Source of the DNA: Flavobacterium sp. Root420
GTDB lineage: Bacteria; Bacteroidota; Bacteroidia; Flavobacteriales; Flavobacteriaceae
Length of the DNA stretch: 64,000 nucleotides
Direction: 5' to 3'
NCBI RefSeq assembly: GCF_001427905.1
Contig: NZ_LMEF01000030.1
Coordinates: forward strand, 62,001 to 126,000
Of this stretch, positions 8,813-17,833 are shown in pieces. Below the pieces are notes generated by a model. It was not told where the DNA came from. It saw nothing but the letters and a program-made list of their open reading frames with translations, and did no database searches. A program made the position numbers and the translations under genes. Within the stretch, counting starts at the first letter, position 1, and every line of letters begins with the position of its first letter.

Positions 8813-9529
8813 ATGAAATTAGATATACTAGCCTTTGGTGCACACCCTGACGATGTAGAATTGGGTTGTGCCGGAACAATTTTAAAGGAAGTTTCTCTGG
8901 GTAAAAAAGTAGGAATCGTAGATTTAACCCGAGGAGAATTAGGTACACGCGGAACCGCAGAAACCAGAGATGAAGAAGCAAAAGCTGCGGCAAAAATATT
9001 AGGCGTTTTGGTTCGTGAAAATTTAGGTTTACGTGACGGATTTTTTGTAAACGATGAAAAACATCAGTTAGAGGTTATTAAAATGATCCGAAAATATAAA
9101 CCTGAAATTGTATTATGCAATGCCATCGATGATCGTCATATTGACCACGGTAAAGGAAGCAAGCTAGTTTCTGATGCCTGTTTTTTATCCGGATTGATGA
9201 AAATCGAGACTTCAATTGATGGTGAAAAACAAGAAGCCTGGAGACCGAAAGTGGTTTATCATTATATCCAGTGGAAAAACATCGAACCTGATTTTGTTGT
9301 AGACATTACGGGCTTTGAGGATAAAAAGGTAGAATCGATCGCGGCTTATAAAACACAATTTTATGATCCAAATTCAAAAGAACCTGCCACTCCAATTACA
9401 AGTAAAAACTTTTTTGAAAGCTTAAATTACCGCGCCAAGGACTTAGGAAGGCTTGTTGGGAAGGATTTTGCCGAAGGTTTTACTGTTGAAAGATGTTTGG
9501 CTGTCAATAGCTTAGATGATTTGATTTAA
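8813..9529 (+). CDS. bshB1: Bacillithiol biosynthesis deacetylase BshB1
   Basis: A 238-residue zinc-dependent deacetylase of the PIG-L/LmbE family. It removes the acetyl group from N-acetylglucosaminyl-malate during bacillithiol synthesis. The ATG at 8813 gives the conserved start MKLDILAFGAHPDDVELGC, with the metal-binding AHPDD at residues 10-14. An ATG eight codons earlier lies within the upstream repeat and is rejected. DLTRGELGTRGT and the DDRHIDHG metal-ligand segment follow, and the C-terminus has YDPNSKEPATPITS and GRLVGKDFAEGF, typical of BshB1. Cytoplasmic. bshA and bshC are not in the window. Confidence 0.93.
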   Translation: MKLDILAFGAHPDDVELGCAGTILKEVSLGKKVGIVDLTRGELGTRGTAETRDEEAKAAAKILGVLVRENLGLRDGFFVNDEKHQLEVIKMIRKYKPEIVLCNAIDDRHIDHGKGSKLVSDACFLSGLMKIETSIDGEKQEAWRPKVVYHYIQWKNIEPDFVVDITGFEDKKVESIAAYKTQFYDPNSKEPATPITSKNFFESLNYRAKDLGRLVGKDFAEGFTVERCLAVNSLDDLI

Positions 9530-9556
9530 AAAGATCAATATTTTTTCAATTTTTTA

Positions 9557-9587
9557 TTTGCGGAAGTAAACATTAGTTGTATATTTG
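9557..9587 (+). promoter_or_regulatory. Predicted promoter of tRNA-His
   Basis: TTTG (9557-9560), 19 nt, then TATATTTG (9580-9587) is an almost perfect Bacteroidetes promoter. It places transcription start about 10 nt upstream of the tRNA. Confidence 0.75.
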
Positions 9588-9604
9588 CAACCGCTAAGCA
9601 AAAT

Positions 9605-9679
9605 GGTGGTTGTAGCTCAGCTGGTTAGAGTAGCGGTTTGTGGTGCCGCGGGTCGCCGGTTCGAACCCGGTCAGCCACC
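9605..9679 (+). tRNA. tRNA-His (anticodon GTG)
   Basis: A cloverleaf can be drawn. The acceptor GTGGTTG (9606-9612) pairs with CAGCCAC (9672-9678). The extra 5' G at 9605 opposite discriminator C 9679 is the G-1 identity element of tRNA-His. The anticodon arm GCGGT-TTGTGGT-GCCGC carries GTG, and the T arm has CCGGTTCGAACCCGG. CCA is not encoded. It is followed by a strong terminator. Confidence 0.96.
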
Positions 9680-9688
9680 CAGAAATTT

Positions 9689-9718
9689 AAAGCCTTGAAG
9701 AAATTCAAGGCTTTTTTT
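9689..9718 (+). terminator. Terminator after tRNA-His
   Basis: The stem AAAGCCTTGAA / TTCAAGGCTTT has a GAAA loop and is followed by a T-run. It ends about 40 nt past the tRNA. Confidence 0.88.
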
Positions 9719-9731
9719 GTGGGCATTAATT

Positions 9732-9805
9732 AAATTCCAATTTTTTAAATTCCAAATTCCAACTTTACTTGTTTTTGGAATTTGGAATTTAAAAAATTGG
9801 AATTT
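9732..9805. repeat. Perfect 30-bp inverted repeat (AAATTCCA words)
   Basis: The left arm 9732-9761 and the right arm 9776-9805 are exact reverse complements over 30 bp, separated by 14 nt. The arms consist of AATTCCA units about 7 bp apart. It lies between tRNA-His and the convergent metallopeptidase gene, beyond the terminators of both. Confidence 0.95.
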
Positions 9806-9819
9806 CTTTTTTTGATTTA

Positions 9820-9852
9820 TCAAAAAAAAGCATGACGTTTAAGTCATGCTTA
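9820..9852 (-). terminator. Terminator of the zinc metallopeptidase gene
   Basis: AAGCATGAC (9828-9836) pairs with GTCATGCTT (9843-9851) across a 6-nt loop. The minus strand then runs into a T-tract (9829-9822). It lies about 30 nt after the metallopeptidase stop. Confidence 0.85.
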
Positions 9853-9882
9853 CATTTGGTTATTATAGTTTGGTTTGTTGAA

Positions 9883-10731
9883 TTATCGAATTTCGTCAAA
9901 TGTTGTTCCTTGTTTAATATCTCCGGTTTTGAACCCTTTTTTAAACCAGTACATTCTTTGTTCTGATGTTCCATGCGTGAATGAATCCGGAACAACCTGG
10001 TCGCTCATTTTACTTTGAATCGCATCATCTCCAACAGCATTAGCAGCGCTTAACGCTTCTTCAATATCATCGGTATCTAAATTTTCTTTATTATAATGTG
10101 TCCATACTCCGGCATAAAAGTCGGCTTGCAATTCTAGTGCTACCGAAAGCTTATTGGCTTCTGCTTCACTTTTTCCTTCCTGGGCTTCTCTCATTTTTGC
10201 TGAGGTTCCAAGTAATGTCTGTACGTGATGCCCAATTTCATGCGCTATAACGTATGCAATGGCAAAGTCGCCACCTTTGGCGCCAAATTTAGTTTTTAGC
10301 TCTTCAAAGAAGCCTAAATCCATATATACCTTTTGATCACCCGGACAATAGAATGGTCCTGATGCTGATGATGCACCACCGCACGCAGTTTGTACAGAAC
10401 CTCTAAAAAGTACCAATTTAGGATTTTTATAGGTCATGCCGTGCTCTTCAAATATTTTGCTCCAGATATCTTCATTATCGGCCAGGATTACTCTAACAAA
10501 GTCTCCCATTTCTTTATCTTCTTTGCTTAATGGGGCTGCGGCTTCAGTTTGTTGCTGTCCGCCTTGCAATTGTTCTAAAGCAGATCCTACAGTCTGGCCG
10601 GTTTCACCACCAAAAACATTTAAAAGCAAAATGATTATACCAATAACCCCGCCTCCAAGGGCAACTTTTCCTCCAGAAACACCTCTACGGTCTTCAACAT
10701 TATCACTTTGTCTTCTGCCTAACCATTTCAT
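9883..10731 (-). CDS. Neutral zinc metallopeptidase (YpfJ family)
   Basis: A 282-residue membrane-anchored protein. It starts MKWLGRRQSDNVEDRRG, the conserved N-terminus of the YpfJ/putative neutral zinc metallopeptidase family. A single membrane helix follows at about residues 22-40 (GGGVIGIIILLLNVFGG). The catalytic zinc site is HEIGHH at residues 164-169, with a downstream ELQADFYAGVW that supplies the third ligand, and the paired cysteines at about 117 and 129 (TACGGA ... FYCPGD) are conserved. The domain would face the periplasm. The physiological substrate is unknown in this family. Monocistronic with its own terminator. Confidence 0.92.
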   Translation of the reverse strand: MKWLGRRQSDNVEDRRGVSGGKVALGGGVIGIIILLLNVFGGETGQTVGSALEQLQGGQQQTEAAAPLSKEDKEMGDFVRVILADNEDIWSKIFEEHGMTYKNPKLVLFRGSVQTACGGASSASGPFYCPGDQKVYMDLGFFEELKTKFGAKGGDFAIAYVIAHEIGHHVQTLLGTSAKMREAQEGKSEAEANKLSVALELQADFYAGVWTHYNKENLDTDDIEEALSAANAVGDDAIQSKMSDQVVPDSFTHGTSEQRMYWFKKGFKTGDIKQGTTFDEIR

Positions 10732-10823
10732 ATCTTTCTATTTAAGCTTTTTAAGTTTTCTTTCATACGAATTTATATATTTTTTAGGAATTACACGTTA
10801 ACAGAAACAATTTAGTTTTTAAA

Positions 10824-13800
10824 TTATTTTAACCATTTTCGCATAGCTTCTTCAACAGTACCTCTAATAATAGGTTTTGAGATATAATCGTTCATTCCGG
10901 CTGATAAACATTTATTTCTTTCTTCTTTTTCAGCTCCGGCGGTTACGGCAATTATCGGTATGTGCTGGCCAATTTCAGTAATTCTGATTGCTTTTGTCGC
11001 TTCATAACCATTCATGATTGGCATCTGAATGTCCATAAAAACAAGATCAGGATTTATATTTTCGATTTGTTTGACGGCTTCATAACCGTTTTCGCATTCG
11101 AAAATAATAGAATTCATGTTTAAGTTCTTTACAATTGTCTTTAAAAGAAGCATATTTACTTTGTTGTCTTCAACAATCAAAATGCTTATTTTTTTCTGAT
11201 TTGAATTGTAGCTTAAAGCATATTCCGGATCTCTGTTTTTTGAAATTTGCTTGAATTTTTCATTGATACTTTTGTGGCTTGTTTTCAAATTCAGGTCAAA
11301 ATAAAAATTGCTGCCTTCATTTATTTTACTATTAAGTTGTAAACGACTTTCCATTAAAGCCAATAATTGATTTGAAATGGTTAATCCTAAACCTGTTCCA
11401 CCAAATTTCCTTGTTGTTGAACTGTCTTCCTGTGAGAAAGCCTTGAATATTTTTTTCTGATTTTTTTCTAATATTCCAATTCCGGTATCAGTTACAGAAA
11501 ATCGGATGATATAATTCTCATCTGATTTTTTATCCAGTACGGTCACATTAAGTTTGATTGAACCTTCATTTGTAAACTTAATTGCATTGGATAAAAGGTT
11601 AATCAAAATTTGTTTCAGTCGAACAATATCTGTCCAGATGTATTTTGGTACTGATGGATCTAAGTTTAATTCAAGTTCAAGATTTTTTTGATTGGATTCA
11701 TAAATAATCAAATCAAATATTTGTCCCAGTATTTTCTGAACATCATATAAATCAATAAAAAGCTCCAATTTTCCAGCTTCAATCTTAGAAAAATCGAGAA
11801 TATCATTGATGATTTCAAGTAGCGAATGTGCAGATTGATTGATGGTTGTCATGTACTTTTCCTGAATTTCTTCAAGATTAGTTTTCATCAATAAATGCGT
11901 AAATCCAATTATTCCATTTAAAGGCGTTCTGATTTCGTGCGACATATTGGCCAGAAAATCAGATTTAGATTTATTGGCTGCTTCTGCCAATTCTTTGGCT
12001 TTTATGGCATCTTCACTTTCCTTGATTTTAGCGTTATTTCTGTTTCTGTCCAAAGCCGAAGAAATGTTATTGGCAAGTGTCTGAAAAATATAAATTTCGT
12101 CGTCAGTCCATTTTCTTTCTTTGGTACAATCATCAAATCCTATAAAACCAGAGAAGGTATTGTTGATAAACAGCGGTAAAATTAATATCGATTTAATATT
12201 ATTGTTAACCAGCAATCTTTTGAAAAACGTATCTTCAAGATCGCTGGTTCGTGTATTTAAAACTTTTCTATTTTGAGAATGGGAAATAATTTCCTTTAAA
12301 TTTTCTTCGGTAAAAACTTGTAATGTGGTTCTCTGATGTTCGATTCCTTCTCTTGACCATTTGTATTGCTGACTGATAGTGTTTGTTTCGAGATCTTTTT
12401 CATAATAAAAAATATGATCTACTTTTGAAGCTCTTCCGATAATATCATAGGTCTCCTGAAACATTTTTTGCAAACTTTTACTCAATAGAAACTTTTCTGT
12501 ACAAAGTGCTAATGCCGAAAGTAGTTCGCTTTTATGTTCCAGTTTTTTCTCTGCTTTAAGTCGCATCTGAGAAGAAATAGCCAACGAAATAACATCAGAA
12601 ATAGTTCTGGCATAGTTGATGTCTTCATTGTCCCAATCTCTTTTTTCGCCTGTACTTTCAAAACAAACAACACCGGCTAATTGTCCATTTGAAAAAATAG
12701 GCACATCGAGCATTGATTTTATTTTGTTTTTTCGGAAGTAAATTTCCTGAAATTCAGAAGTTTCTAATTTATCAAAAACATCGGGAGCATTTATGATGGC
12801 TTTGTTTTTTAAGGTTTCAAAATAAATAGGATACGATTCCTTATCCAGAATATTTTTATCATTTAAATTCTGATTATCACTACTGAATAAATTTTTACAG
12901 ATAATTACATCGTCTGTAAACTTCCAGAAACTTACTCTGTTTGCTTTTGAAATTGTTGCAGCTTCTTTTATAATAGAATCAATTACCGTTTGCAGATTAT
13001 GATATTCGCGAAAATCTGTTGTTGATAATTTTTTGGTCGAATTGTTATAAGCTTCAATTTTTTCGAGACGTCTTTTTTTCTCATTTTCAATATTTTTCAT
13101 CTCCGTAATATCTCTGGCGATACCGGCAAAACCAATAATTTCGTTGAGGTCATTTTTGCGTACGATCACTTTTTGCGAGATCCATATTTCGCTTCCGTCT
13201 TTCTTTATAATCGGGATTTCAATTGTGGGGTAACTGTTTCCGTTTTTTTCCAGATTTTCGTAAAAATCTACCGCATTTCTAATGTAATCTTCGTGAATGA
13301 AATTCGAATAATGCTGTAGAATTACCTCGTTTTCAGCATAACCTAAAATTGAAAATCCAAATTCATTTATAAATGTAAAATAACCATCAGCGCTTATTTC
13401 AAAAATAATATCTGTAGCGGTCTGAATGAGGTTTTTATATTGGTCCTGAACAAGTATTTGTTCTGTAACATCCTGACCAATACTGATAATTAAATCTTCT
13501 GAGAATTTTTTATCCTTCCATTGAATATACTTAAACTCTCCGCTTTTATTTTTTAATTTTCTAATGTATAGTTTATTATCAATGTAGTTTTTATGATAAT
13601 TTTCTTTGTTGAATTCCTGATCTTCAGTAAGTCTCCAGAACTCCATTCCTTTAACATCTTCAGGCTGATAACCTAAAATTGAAGTGATTGTTTCACTGCA
13701 AAAAAGTAATTCCCCTTTTTCATTTGTAGCAATTGTTAGAGAATTTCCTTTATGAACAATTTCATTAGTGAACCTAAAATTATCGCGGTTATTTAATAAA

Positions 13801-14507
13801 ACAGCATATTTTACCTGATTGATAATAAAAATTAGAATAGAAAAGTTAACTAGTAAAATGGATGATTTAATTGGAATTAATTGATAAACTATAGTTATCG
13901 TTAAGTAAGTAAAGAGTATTCCAACAAAAATCCAATAAACTTTTATGGGTTTTAATATGTTATATGAAAAGAAAAATGAGATTAAAAAAGTAATAATGGG
14001 TACAATATCATTAGGGAGATAAATAATATTTGTCCCAATATAAATCATGTAAATAAAAAAAGCTACAATGAAATTTTGCTGAATCCGGTCTCTTAGGAAC
14101 TTAACTTTACCTGTAAAAAAGTAGATTAGTAAAACTATGCAACCAATAGAAACATTTGAAATTAATAAACTGGCTGGCCTGATTTTAAAAATTTCATTGA
14201 TAATTTCAATTAGAATTATAGCAATTCCAAAAAACAAAAGATAAAGTTCATACTCTTTATTGACAGTGTCATTTTCTCTTTTTTTCTCAATGAAATTACC
14301 AATTTTTGCTTTAATTCTAAAGAATTGATACACCAGAATACTTAAGAAACCAAAGAGAGATAGTCCTAAAATGATCAGTTTAGGATTGTTGTAAAAAATA
14401 ATATCCGGACTAAGGACATACCAATTTGTGATAACTGCTTTCAGGGTACTACCAAAATGGGTAATTCCTGAAAGCAGTACATTATAAAAACTATAGTTTG
14501 CTACCAT
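10824..14507 (-). CDS. Hybrid sensor histidine kinase/response regulator (7TM-PAS-PAS-GAF-GAF-HisKA-HATPase-REC)
   Basis: A 1227-residue hybrid kinase. Residues about 40-235 hold several hydrophobic membrane segments, probably seven. Two PAS domains follow (about 250-350 and 355-470), then two GAF domains (about 485-650 and 660-835). The HisKA H-box SDFLANMSHEIRTPLNG has phospho-acceptor His857. The HATPase has the N-box LINLLSNAIKFT and the G-boxes DTGIGI and GGTGLGL. The C-terminal receiver domain (about 1095-1215) begins ILIVEDNKVN and carries phospho-acceptor Asp1159 in FMDIQMP. No output regulator or HPt protein is adjacent, so this is an orphan phosphorelay kinase; the signal is unknown. 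There is no frameshift over its 3.7 kb. Confidence 0.94.
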   Translation of the reverse strand: MVANYSFYNVLLSGITHFGSTLKAVITNWYVLSPDIIFYNNPKLIILGLSLFGFLSILVYQFFRIKAKIGNFIEKKRENDTVNKEYELYLLFFGIAIILIEIINEIFKIRPASLLISNVSIGCIVLLIYFFTGKVKFLRDRIQQNFIVAFFIYMIYIGTNIIYLPNDIVPIITFLISFFFSYNILKPIKVYWIFVGILFTYLTITIVYQLIPIKSSILLVNFSILIFIINQVKYAVLLNNRDNFRFTNEIVHKGNSLTIATNEKGELLFCSETITSILGYQPEDVKGMEFWRLTEDQEFNKENYHKNYIDNKLYIRKLKNKSGEFKYIQWKDKKFSEDLIISIGQDVTEQILVQDQYKNLIQTATDIIFEISADGYFTFINEFGFSILGYAENEVILQHYSNFIHEDYIRNAVDFYENLEKNGNSYPTIEIPIIKKDGSEIWISQKVIVRKNDLNEIIGFAGIARDITEMKNIENEKKRRLEKIEAYNNSTKKLSTTDFREYHNLQTVIDSIIKEAATISKANRVSFWKFTDDVIICKNLFSSDNQNLNDKNILDKESYPIYFETLKNKAIINAPDVFDKLETSEFQEIYFRKNKIKSMLDVPIFSNGQLAGVVCFESTGEKRDWDNEDINYARTISDVISLAISSQMRLKAEKKLEHKSELLSALALCTEKFLLSKSLQKMFQETYDIIGRASKVDHIFYYEKDLETNTISQQYKWSREGIEHQRTTLQVFTEENLKEIISHSQNRKVLNTRTSDLEDTFFKRLLVNNNIKSILILPLFINNTFSGFIGFDDCTKERKWTDDEIYIFQTLANNISSALDRNRNNAKIKESEDAIKAKELAEAANKSKSDFLANMSHEIRTPLNGIIGFTHLLMKTNLEEIQEKYMTTINQSAHSLLEIINDILDFSKIEAGKLELFIDLYDVQKILGQIFDLIIYESNQKNLELELNLDPSVPKYIWTDIVRLKQILINLLSNAIKFTNEGSIKLNVTVLDKKSDENYIIRFSVTDTGIGILEKNQKKIFKAFSQEDSSTTRKFGGTGLGLTISNQLLALMESRLQLNSKINEGSNFYFDLNLKTSHKSINEKFKQISKNRDPEYALSYNSNQKKISILIVEDNKVNMLLLKTIVKNLNMNSIIFECENGYEAVKQIENINPDLVFMDIQMPIMNGYEATKAIRITEIGQHIPIIAVTAGAEKEERNKCLSAGMNDYISKPIIRGTVEEAMRKWLK

Positions 14508-14598
14508 AGTATTTGGGGTATGTTTGGTTTAGTAAATAGCGTTTTTAATTTTCTAAACAGAGAAGGTTAAGCTCTTTATATATTTAGAATTTTCGTTT

Positions 14599-15390
14599 TT
14601 ATTCTAAATCCGATTGACCTATTGCGTCAATTGGATCTTCTTCATCCATATTAAAAATTCCATAATAAGTCGCGTAATTCATTGATGTATTAAAAGCAAG
14701 TGTAAACAAGATTGGCACGCAACATGCAAATACACCTACTATTGCTCCAATAAGTCCAACAATGAAAAAAGCAAAAATTAATAATGGATTTTTACTTACA
14801 ACGATGATACTTGATTTAATTGCATCTAAGGCTTTTAAATCTCCGAAAACAATTAACGGAATAACTAAATAAGTAAAAAAGTTGATAGATATTGAAATGA
14901 CACCTCCCAGAAGTCCTAAGCCAATACTTTCGAGGACATTCGAAATAGCAGCTCCTACGACTGCGATAACGAAAGTGGCTGTGAATATCTGAGCAAAATA
15001 AGGTGCTTTGTAATAAGTGAAAATAGTAGAAACATTGAATTCTTCATCTTTATCAGCGCAATCTGCCATTTTTAGAAATCCGGCACCAAAAGGAGCTAAA
15101 ACGCCGCTTAAAAGTGAAATGCCCAATGTAGAAATTAATTGTTCAAGATATGATAATTTTTGATTTTCAAGATTCTCAAAAAAATCTTTACTCATACTTT
15201 CCACACCATAATAGGCAACAAGTACACTAAAAAACGCGAATAAAAAGAGGACTGAAAATACTAAAATAATAAGCCCTGAATAAAGTGCTATTTTTTTATA
15301 GTTTTCGAATGCGTGGTTAAAAACAGTTGAAAAATCTAAGGAATAGCCATGATTTTTAATGTCTTCGATTTGATCGGATGTAGATTTCAT
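14599..15390 (-). CDS. Integral membrane protein of unknown function
   Basis: A 263-residue protein with about six hydrophobic segments (for example GLIILVFSVLFLFAFFSVLVA, LLGGVISISINFFTYLVIPLIVF, LLIFAFFIVGLIGAIVGVFACCVPILFTLAF). It has short hydrophilic ends and an acidic tail (MDEEDPIDAIGQSDLE). The layout resembles the DUF975-like/YckC-like membrane protein group often found in Flavobacteria, where databases may carry misleading enzyme names. No catalytic motif is seen. It is the gene preceding the hybrid kinase on the same strand, 91 nt away, which may or may not mean co-transcription. Confidence 0.75.
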   Translation of the reverse strand: MKSTSDQIEDIKNHGYSLDFSTVFNHAFENYKKIALYSGLIILVFSVLFLFAFFSVLVAYYGVESMSKDFFENLENQKLSYLEQLISTLGISLLSGVLAPFGAGFLKMADCADKDEEFNVSTIFTYYKAPYFAQIFTATFVIAVVGAAISNVLESIGLGLLGGVISISINFFTYLVIPLIVFGDLKALDAIKSSIIVVSKNPLLIFAFFIVGLIGAIVGVFACCVPILFTLAFNTSMNYATYYGIFNMDEEDPIDAIGQSDLE

Positions 15391-15512
15391 TTTACTGGTA
15401 GAATTGCTTTATACTTTTTATATCTAGGTTAAATACTGAAACGTAAATATAATATATTTAATCAATTGCATATAAAAATCTACAAAATATACATAAGTTG
15501 TTTTCTGCCTGT

Positions 15513-16841
15513 TTATATCCAGTCTAATAATCGTTTGACAGAAGCTAATTTATCTTTATAGGGAGCATATCGCATAGGCAGATCTAACCAGTTTCCCTTT
15601 TTTACGATCGCTTTATGATGAGAAAAAATGTCGAAACTTAGTTGGCCGTGATAAGCACCAATTCCGCTATGGCCAACACCTCCAAAAGGTAATCTTTTAT
15701 TTGAAAAGTGTACGACAGTATCATTTATGCAACCGCCTCCAAAAGAGTAGTTTTTAATCAGTTTTTTAGCAAAAGATTGATTTTCGCTAAAAATATAAAA
15801 AGCAAGAGGTTTTTCGTATTTGCTTACAACGTTGTGGATTTCTGCTTCGGTTTCATAAGTAAGGATAGGTAAAATTGGACCAAAAATCTCTTCTTTCATT
15901 ACAGGACTATCAAGGGCCGGTTCTTCGATTAATGTTGGTGAAATAAATAGTTTGTTGGCATCTGTTTCTCCTCCAAAAATCACTTTTTCGCGTTCGATCA
16001 TGCTGTCTAGTCGAAGAAAGTTTTTAGTATTGATGATACGGGCAAAATCAGGAGATTTTTCCAATTTTTTACCATAGGCTTTTATGATTTCTTCGATCAA
16101 AAAAGTAATAAAATTGACTTTCATATTTTTTTGGATCAGAATATAATCAGGGGCGATACAAGTTTGTCCGGCATTGATGAATTTTCCCCAGACGATTCGT
16201 TTTGCTGCCAATTTTAAATTAGCCGTTTCGTCAATAATACACGGATTTTTCCCACCTAATTCTAATGTTACCGGAGTCAGGTTCTCGGCTGCTGCCTTAG
16301 CGACAATTTTACCGACAGCAACGCTTCCGGTAAAGAAAATATAATCCCAACGCTGAGCCAGTAATTTATTAGAGATTTCAACGCTGCCTTCAAAAACTTC
16401 AACATGATTGATGTGAAATGTCTTTTCAATAATTTTTGAAATAATTGCTGATGTATTTGGAGTAAGTTCTGATGGTTTTAGAACCACTCTGTTTCCTGCG
16501 GCAACTGCGGCAATAACAGGGCATAATGCCAATTGAAAAGGATAATTCCAGGGTGCAATCACCAAAACTTTTCCGTAAGGTTCTTTATAAATATAATCGG
16601 TAGAAGGGAAGTTGAGAATTGATGGAAAAACACGTTTGCGTCTGGCCCATTTATGAATGTTTTTGATGGTGTCTTTCAGATCAGAAATAACGTAATTTGT
16701 TTCTGTTAGAACGGTTTCGAATTCAGGCTTTTTAAAATCATCGTACAAAGCTTTTACAATTAAATCTTCGCTTTTTTGTATGTTATACAATAACTTTTTG
16801 AGCGTTTCTTTTCTGTATCCAATGTCGTTTTTATAGTCCAT
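15513..16841 (-). CDS. Aldehyde dehydrogenase (NAD(P)-dependent, class 3-like)
   Basis: A 442-residue ALDH superfamily enzyme oxidising aldehydes to acids. The catalytic Cys228 is in GQTCIAPDY, the general base Glu194 in LELGGKNP, and the oxyanion Asn99 in APWNYPFQLAL. The short length, lack of an N-terminal extension and the C-terminal GGVGHSGIGAYHGQLSFDIFSHHKAI are typical of class 3/fatty or coniferyl aldehyde dehydrogenases, some of which are membrane-attached. The substrate cannot be read from the sequence; long-chain or lipid-peroxidation aldehydes are plausible. It stands alone, with gaps of more than 70 nt on both sides. Confidence 0.93.
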   Translation of the reverse strand: MDYKNDIGYRKETLKKLLYNIQKSEDLIVKALYDDFKKPEFETVLTETNYVISDLKDTIKNIHKWARRKRVFPSILNFPSTDYIYKEPYGKVLVIAPWNYPFQLALCPVIAAVAAGNRVVLKPSELTPNTSAIISKIIEKTFHINHVEVFEGSVEISNKLLAQRWDYIFFTGSVAVGKIVAKAAAENLTPVTLELGGKNPCIIDETANLKLAAKRIVWGKFINAGQTCIAPDYILIQKNMKVNFITFLIEEIIKAYGKKLEKSPDFARIINTKNFLRLDSMIEREKVIFGGETDANKLFISPTLIEEPALDSPVMKEEIFGPILPILTYETEAEIHNVVSKYEKPLAFYIFSENQSFAKKLIKNYSFGGGCINDTVVHFSNKRLPFGGVGHSGIGAYHGQLSFDIFSHHKAIVKKGNWLDLPMRYAPYKDKLASVKRLLDWI

Positions 16842-16915
16842 TTTCTGATCAACTTGTTTTTTCTCTATGCAAGTTAATTGATAAAATTTAAAAAAATAAC
16901 AAATAAATCATAAAA

Positions 16916-17605
16916 TCAAATAGCATTCCAAATGGTTTCATCCGGAGTTGGTGCGATTATCGTAATATTTTCTTTAGAAACAGGATGAACAAAAACCAAT
17001 TTTCTGGCATGAAGATGAATTCCCCCGTCAGGATTGCTTCGGTCAAAACCATATTTTAAATCTCCTTTAATTGGAGAACCAATGGCAGACAATTGCGCAC
17101 GAATTTGATGATGACGACCCGTATGAAGATTAATTTCTAAAGCCACATAATTCTGAAGTTCTTTAAAAACCGTATAATCCAGACTGGCCATTTTACTATC
17201 TGGAACTTCTTTTAAATGTGCTTTCGACGTATTATTTTTTTCATTTCTTTTTAAAAAATGAACCAATTTGGCAGTTGTTTCCTGAGGTTTATTCTTCACA
17301 ACTGCCCAATAAGTTTTTTGCGTTTCACGATTACTGAAAAGTTCGTTCATTCGTGTTAAAGCTTTACTGGTTCTGGCAAAAACCACAATTCCGGTTGTAG
17401 GTCGATCCAGTCGATGGATCACTCCCAGAAATACGTCGCCAGGTTTATTGTATTTGTCTTTAATGTATTCTTTTACAACATCAGATAAGGGCTTGTCACC
17501 GGTTTTATCACCTTGTACAATATCACCCACACGTTTGTTTACCACAATGATATGGTTGTCTTCGTGTAGAATTTGGAGATTATTTTTATCTGAGATGATT
17601 TTCAT
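16916..17605 (-). CDS. RNA pseudouridine synthase, RluA family
   Basis: A 229-residue pseudouridine synthase. The catalytic segment is GVIHRLDRPTTGIVVFARTS, with the nucleophile Asp67. LEINLHTGRHHQIRAQLS and GDLKYGFDRS further on are typical of the RluA group, and there is no S4 domain. It modifies uridines in rRNA or tRNA; the exact target cannot be told from the sequence. The start ATG at 17605 is preceded by repeat sequence. Confidence 0.92.
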   Translation of the reverse strand: MKIISDKNNLQILHEDNHIIVVNKRVGDIVQGDKTGDKPLSDVVKEYIKDKYNKPGDVFLGVIHRLDRPTTGIVVFARTSKALTRMNELFSNRETQKTYWAVVKNKPQETTAKLVHFLKRNEKNNTSKAHLKEVPDSKMASLDYTVFKELQNYVALEINLHTGRHHQIRAQLSAIGSPIKGDLKYGFDRSNPDGGIHLHARKLVFVHPVSKENITIIAPTPDETIWNAI

Positions 17606-17830
17606 TTTAGACTTGCTTAGAATTTTAGATTTTTGAATTTAGATTTTAGATTTTAGATTGAAAGAATTCGGCTAAAGCCTTTTAGATGAATCAAAAAAAG
17701 TCCTCCAGCTAAAGCTGGAGGCTATTCAATTTCAAACCTTTGTCCCGAAGCCTCGGGATTGTTGCTTTGAACCTTTGTACCTAAAAAAGAAACCTTAGAA
17801 TCTTAGCAACTTAGAACCTTAGTGCCTTAA
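17606..17830. repeat. Composite intergenic repeat block between panB and the pseudouridine synthase gene
   Basis: Several word-type repeats follow one another: ATTTTAG/AATTTAG words about every 7 bp (17606-17660); a perfect hairpin CCTCCAGCT-AA-AGCTGGAGG (17702-17721); a small CCCGA...TCGGG hairpin (17744-17757); then CTTTGAACCTTTGTACC and CCTTAGAATCTTAGCAACTTAGAACC words (17764-17826). The last two word types are also found around the flotillin gene and after rho. No coding potential is seen. Confidence 0.8.
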
Positions 17831-17833
17831 AAA

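Noticed and set aside
14599..15390. Beta-carotene monooxygenase annotation
   Set aside because: Such names circulate for this type of Flavobacterium membrane protein, but no carotenoid-oxygenase histidines or propeller pattern are seen.
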